6,458 nt of DNA from Candidatus Woesearchaeota archaeon (GTDB taxonomy: Archaea > Nanobdellota > Nanobdellia > Woesearchaeales > SKIA01): positions 1-6,458 of the forward strand of contig SKXU01000001.1 of NCBI GenBank assembly GCA_007128245.1, written 5' to 3'. Shown piece by piece: positions 4,466 to 6,458 of the stretch. Numbering within the stretch: position 1 is the stretch's first letter; each line of letters begins with the position of its first letter. Made by a program: the position numbers and the translations under genes. The notes beneath the pieces were generated by a model, which made no database searches, was not told the origin of the DNA, and saw nothing but the letters and a program-made list of their open reading frames with translations.

Positions 4466-6121
4466 ATGGAGTTTTATGACGCGGTGCTCTCGCAGCTGCG
4501 CGAGCACGTTCCCGTAGAGGTTTCTCTTGAAGTTCCTCCCGATAGTTCTCTTGGTGATTATGCGCTTGCCTGTTTTCCCCTCGCAAAAGAGCTTAAGAAG
4601 AGTCCTCAGCAGATTGCCTCAGACCTTGCGCAAACCATCACTCCCAAACCACCTATTGCGAGTATTGTTGCCAACGGGCCGTACCTTAATATCTTCTTGG
4701 ACAGAGCAGTTGTAGCCCAGCACGCACTCACCACCTCGTGGACTCCCCCTCAGACAGGAAAAAAAATCTTGTTTGAATACCCTTCTCCGAACACGAATAA
4801 GCCGCTGCACCTAGGTCATCTGCGCAACATGTTGCTTGGACAAGCAACAAGTAACATCGCATCGTGTGCAGGACACACCGTTATCCGCACGAACCTGAAT
4901 AATGATCGCGGAGTGCATATTTGTAAGAGCATGCTCGCATATGACCTTTACGGCTCACAGCGCAGTCCTGGCGAGCTCAACTTAAAGCCTGATCATTTTG
5001 TTGGTCACTGGTATGTGCAGTTTGCAAAACAAGCCGAGCAGTATCCTGAACTCGAAGCGCAAGCCCAAGAGCTTCTTCGAGCGTGGGAGGCAGGCGATGA
5101 GCGGGCACGAGCGTTATGGCAGAAGATGAACGCGTGGGCGCTTGAGGGCTTTGCGCAGACGTATGCGCGGCTACACATCACGTTTGATAAAGAGTATTTT
5201 GAGAGCGATTTTTATGCGCAGGCAAAAGAAACTGTGCGTACGGCGCACACGAGCGGAGTGTTCTCAACAGATGAGAAAGGAAATATTGTTGCTGAACTCG
5301 GCTCTTTGGGCACCAAGGTAGTGTTGCGCGCTGATGGGACTGCGGTGTATGCCACCCAAGATATCGGCCTTGCTAGCTTGCGTCAAGAAGAGTTTTCTCC
5401 TGATGAGCAAGTGTACGTGGTTGCTGAGGAACAAAACTATTATTTTGAGCAATTATTTGCGATTTTTGATCTCCTTGGGTTCTCTCACACCCGACACCAC
5501 CTCTCTTACGGCCTTATTAGTCTTCCATCAGGACGCATGAAGAGCCGCGAGGGAACCGTGGTTGATTGTGATGAGCTCTTAGATGAGATGGAATCACTCG
5601 CAGCACGAGCAGTCATGGAGCGTCACCCTGAACTTTCAGATGAAGAAATTCATAAGCGAGCCGTGGCTATTGGTCATGGCGCGCTCCGATTTTTTATTCT
5701 CAAGTACGAGCCGAAAACGGCGTTTGTGTATAACCCCAAGGAGAGTATGAGTTTTGAGGGCGAAACAGGTCCGTACGTGCAGTACGCCGCTGCGCGTATT
5801 TCTAGCATCCTCCGAGACCTTCCTGCTGCTACGCAAGCTGATCTGAGCGCTCTTCAGACTGATGAGGAGTACGCGCTTATCACGGCATTACGAAACACTC
5901 CTGATGTTATTGTGCAGGCGTCCCAGCACTACAAACCGCACCTTGTTGCGCGCCACGCCATGCGCATCGCTCAAGAGTTCACCACGTTTTATCACGAGCA
6001 CCACATCAAAACCGCTGAGCCGTCTTTGCGTGACGCTCGTGTAGTCCTTATCTCGAAAACGCGCGAGCACCTCTCCTTATTGTTAGGGCTTTTGGGAATT
6101 CAGACGCTTGATGAGATGTAG
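4466..6121 (+). CDS. argS: Arginyl-tRNA synthetase (class Ia)
   Basis: This cytoplasmic enzyme attaches arginine to tRNA-Arg using ATP. The 551-residue length is normal. The N-terminal domain (about 1-85) is the ArgRS-specific tRNA-contacting domain. The Rossmann catalytic domain carries the HIGH motif as H115-L-G-H118 in SPNTNKPLHLGHLRN. The KMSKS position reads M358-KSREG, the variant expected in ArgRS. The C-terminal helical anticodon-binding (DALR) domain begins around G432-ETGPYVQYAAAR and ends with the usual LLGLLGIQTLDEM. The segment N146-DRGVHICKSM156 replaces the DWG-type sequence of many other ArgRS. To my knowledge this signature, with MKSREGTVVD, is typical of Bacteroidetes and some candidate-phylum bacteria, so a bacterial origin by transfer is plausible. 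It is the second gene of an operon after the 43-residue acidic frame, 2 nt away. The ATG at 4466 gives a normal N-terminus. Confidence 0.97.
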   Translation: MEFYDAVLSQLREHVPVEVSLEVPPDSSLGDYALACFPLAKELKKSPQQIASDLAQTITPKPPIASIVANGPYLNIFLDRAVVAQHALTTSWTPPQTGKKILFEYPSPNTNKPLHLGHLRNMLLGQATSNIASCAGHTVIRTNLNNDRGVHICKSMLAYDLYGSQRSPGELNLKPDHFVGHWYVQFAKQAEQYPELEAQAQELLRAWEAGDERARALWQKMNAWALEGFAQTYARLHITFDKEYFESDFYAQAKETVRTAHTSGVFSTDEKGNIVAELGSLGTKVVLRADGTAVYATQDIGLASLRQEEFSPDEQVYVVAEEQNYYFEQLFAIFDLLGFSHTRHHLSYGLISLPSGRMKSREGTVVDCDELLDEMESLAARAVMERHPELSDEEIHKRAVAIGHGALRFFILKYEPKTAFVYNPKESMSFEGETGPYVQYAAARISSILRDLPAATQADLSALQTDEEYALITALRNTPDVIVQASQHYKPHLVARHAMRIAQEFTTFYHEHHIKTAEPSLRDARVVLISKTREHLSLLLGLLGIQTLDEM

Positions 6122-6159
6122 CGTTAGTAAGACATCACATCTAGCCCACATACACGTGA

Positions 6160-6369
6160 GAAGTACTTTTTGTTTCTTGTGACAAACGCATTGCACTTCT
6201 TGATGATATGCAATGGGACATATTCTTTGACGCCGCAAAGCGAATAGAACAGGGAGCAACACCTTTTGACGCTCTACTCATGGCTTGGGTTGGTACACAG
6301 AGCATCATTAGCTCGGACGCTGTATACAAAAAATTCGGCCTCAAGACCCATACTCTGCGGCCACAGTGA
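6160..6369 (+). pseudogene. 3' fragment of a PIN-domain (VapC-like) nuclease gene
   Basis: The frame opened by a stop at 6157-6159 codes for about 69 residues that look like the second half of a PIN domain, the metal-dependent RNase fold of VapC toxins. A stretch EVLFVSCDKRIALLDD leads into a helix. TPFDALLMAW follows, the usual position of the third catalytic Asp, then IISSDAVYKKFGL, where the fourth acid lies and the domain ends. The first half, with the initial Asp and the Glu, is missing, and only 38 nt separate it from argS. The first ATG in frame (6208) would give 53 residues and has no Shine-Dalgarno or TATA-like box. I therefore call it a decayed remnant; a functional short protein is possible but less likely. 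No antitoxin gene is visible nearby. Confidence 0.6.
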
Positions 6370-6384
6370 CTAATCCGAGCAAAC

Positions 6385-6393
6385 TTTTTTAAA
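6385..6393 (+). promoter_or_regulatory. TATA-like box for the eS17 gene
   Basis: TTTTTTAAA is centred about 27 nt upstream of the ATG at 6416, with no Shine-Dalgarno between. This indicates a leaderless ribosomal-protein transcript independent of argS. Confidence 0.65.
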
Positions 6394-6415
6394 CAAACTC
6401 GCTCTCTCACCTCGT

Positions 6416-6458
6416 ATGGGACGAATAAAGACCATGCTCGTAAAGCGAGTAACCAATG
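6416..6458 (+). CDS. rps17e: 30S ribosomal protein eS17, N-terminus (runs off the right edge)
   Basis: Only 14 codons are visible: MGRIKTMLVKRVTN. The MGRI/V-(4)-(L/F)-(V/I)-K-R pattern is the conserved start of eS17, a small-subunit ribosomal protein of archaea and eukaryotes that bacteria lack. It contacts 16S rRNA in the head of the small subunit. The start codon has a TATA-like box at leaderless spacing. The assignment rests on a short stretch, but it is distinctive and provides the main evidence that the window is archaeal. Confidence 0.8.
   Translation, partial: MGRIKTMLVKRVTN

Noticed and set aside
4270..4479. Plus-strand frame of 69 codons overlapping the acidic gene
   Set aside because: It is an alternative frame of the acidic-protein gene; it starts before the TATA-like box, runs into argS and encodes a biased Thr/Ser/Lys sequence.
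6141..6410. Antisense frame of 89 codons after argS
   Set aside because: It lies opposite the PIN-like fragment, which has family-like features, and its start would fall within the eS17 promoter region.
1..6458. tRNA, rRNA, CRISPR array, insertion sequence or long direct DNA repeats
   Set aside because: No T-loop-like signatures, regularly spaced repeats, transposase motifs or terminal inverted repeats were seen in either strand.

Overview
This window most likely comes from an archaeon, plausibly a DPANN-type lineage such as Woesearchaeota; the lineage is an inference, the domain better supported. The right edge opens a gene whose 14 visible residues (MGRIKTMLVKRVTN) match the start of ribosomal protein eS17, which archaea and eukaryotes have and bacteria lack. 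Nearly every transcription start region carries an A/T-rich TATA-like box about 24-28 nt upstream of a start codon that has no Shine-Dalgarno sequence, the layout of archaeal leaderless mRNAs. Several gene products nevertheless look bacterial in type (class A DnaJ, and an ArgRS with NDRGVHICKSM and MKSREGTVVD signatures).

Layout. Positions 1-1392 hold a minus-strand cluster of three genes that I cannot assign to a known family. Two of them (790-1392 and 105-755) are diverged tandem paralogues. The third (1-115, cut by the window edge) starts inside the end of its neighbour behind a strong Shine-Dalgarno. A 77-bp divergent promoter region (1393-1469) separates this cluster from dnaJ (1470-2564, plus strand). 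Next comes a putative surface lipoprotein (2671-3834) with four Ig/cadherin-like domains in an A-B-A-B arrangement; its promoter overlaps a 16-bp inverted repeat. A T-rich terminator follows. Then comes a 115-residue protein with a Gln/Pro-rich centre (3945-4292), and a short 43-residue protein that is 56% Asp/Glu with no Lys or Arg (4332-4463). The acidic gene sits two bases ahead of argS (4466-6121) and shares its transcript. The 294-bp gap after argS contains the 3' half of a PIN-domain (VapC-like) gene with no 5' half, then the promoter and first codons of the eS17 gene.

The recognisable genes are housekeeping: protein folding (DnaJ), tRNA charging (ArgRS) and the ribosome (eS17). The most unusual content is the paralogous pair of unknown genes, the extremely acidic microprotein linked to argS, and the decayed PIN gene. 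I found no tRNA or rRNA gene, CRISPR array or insertion sequence.
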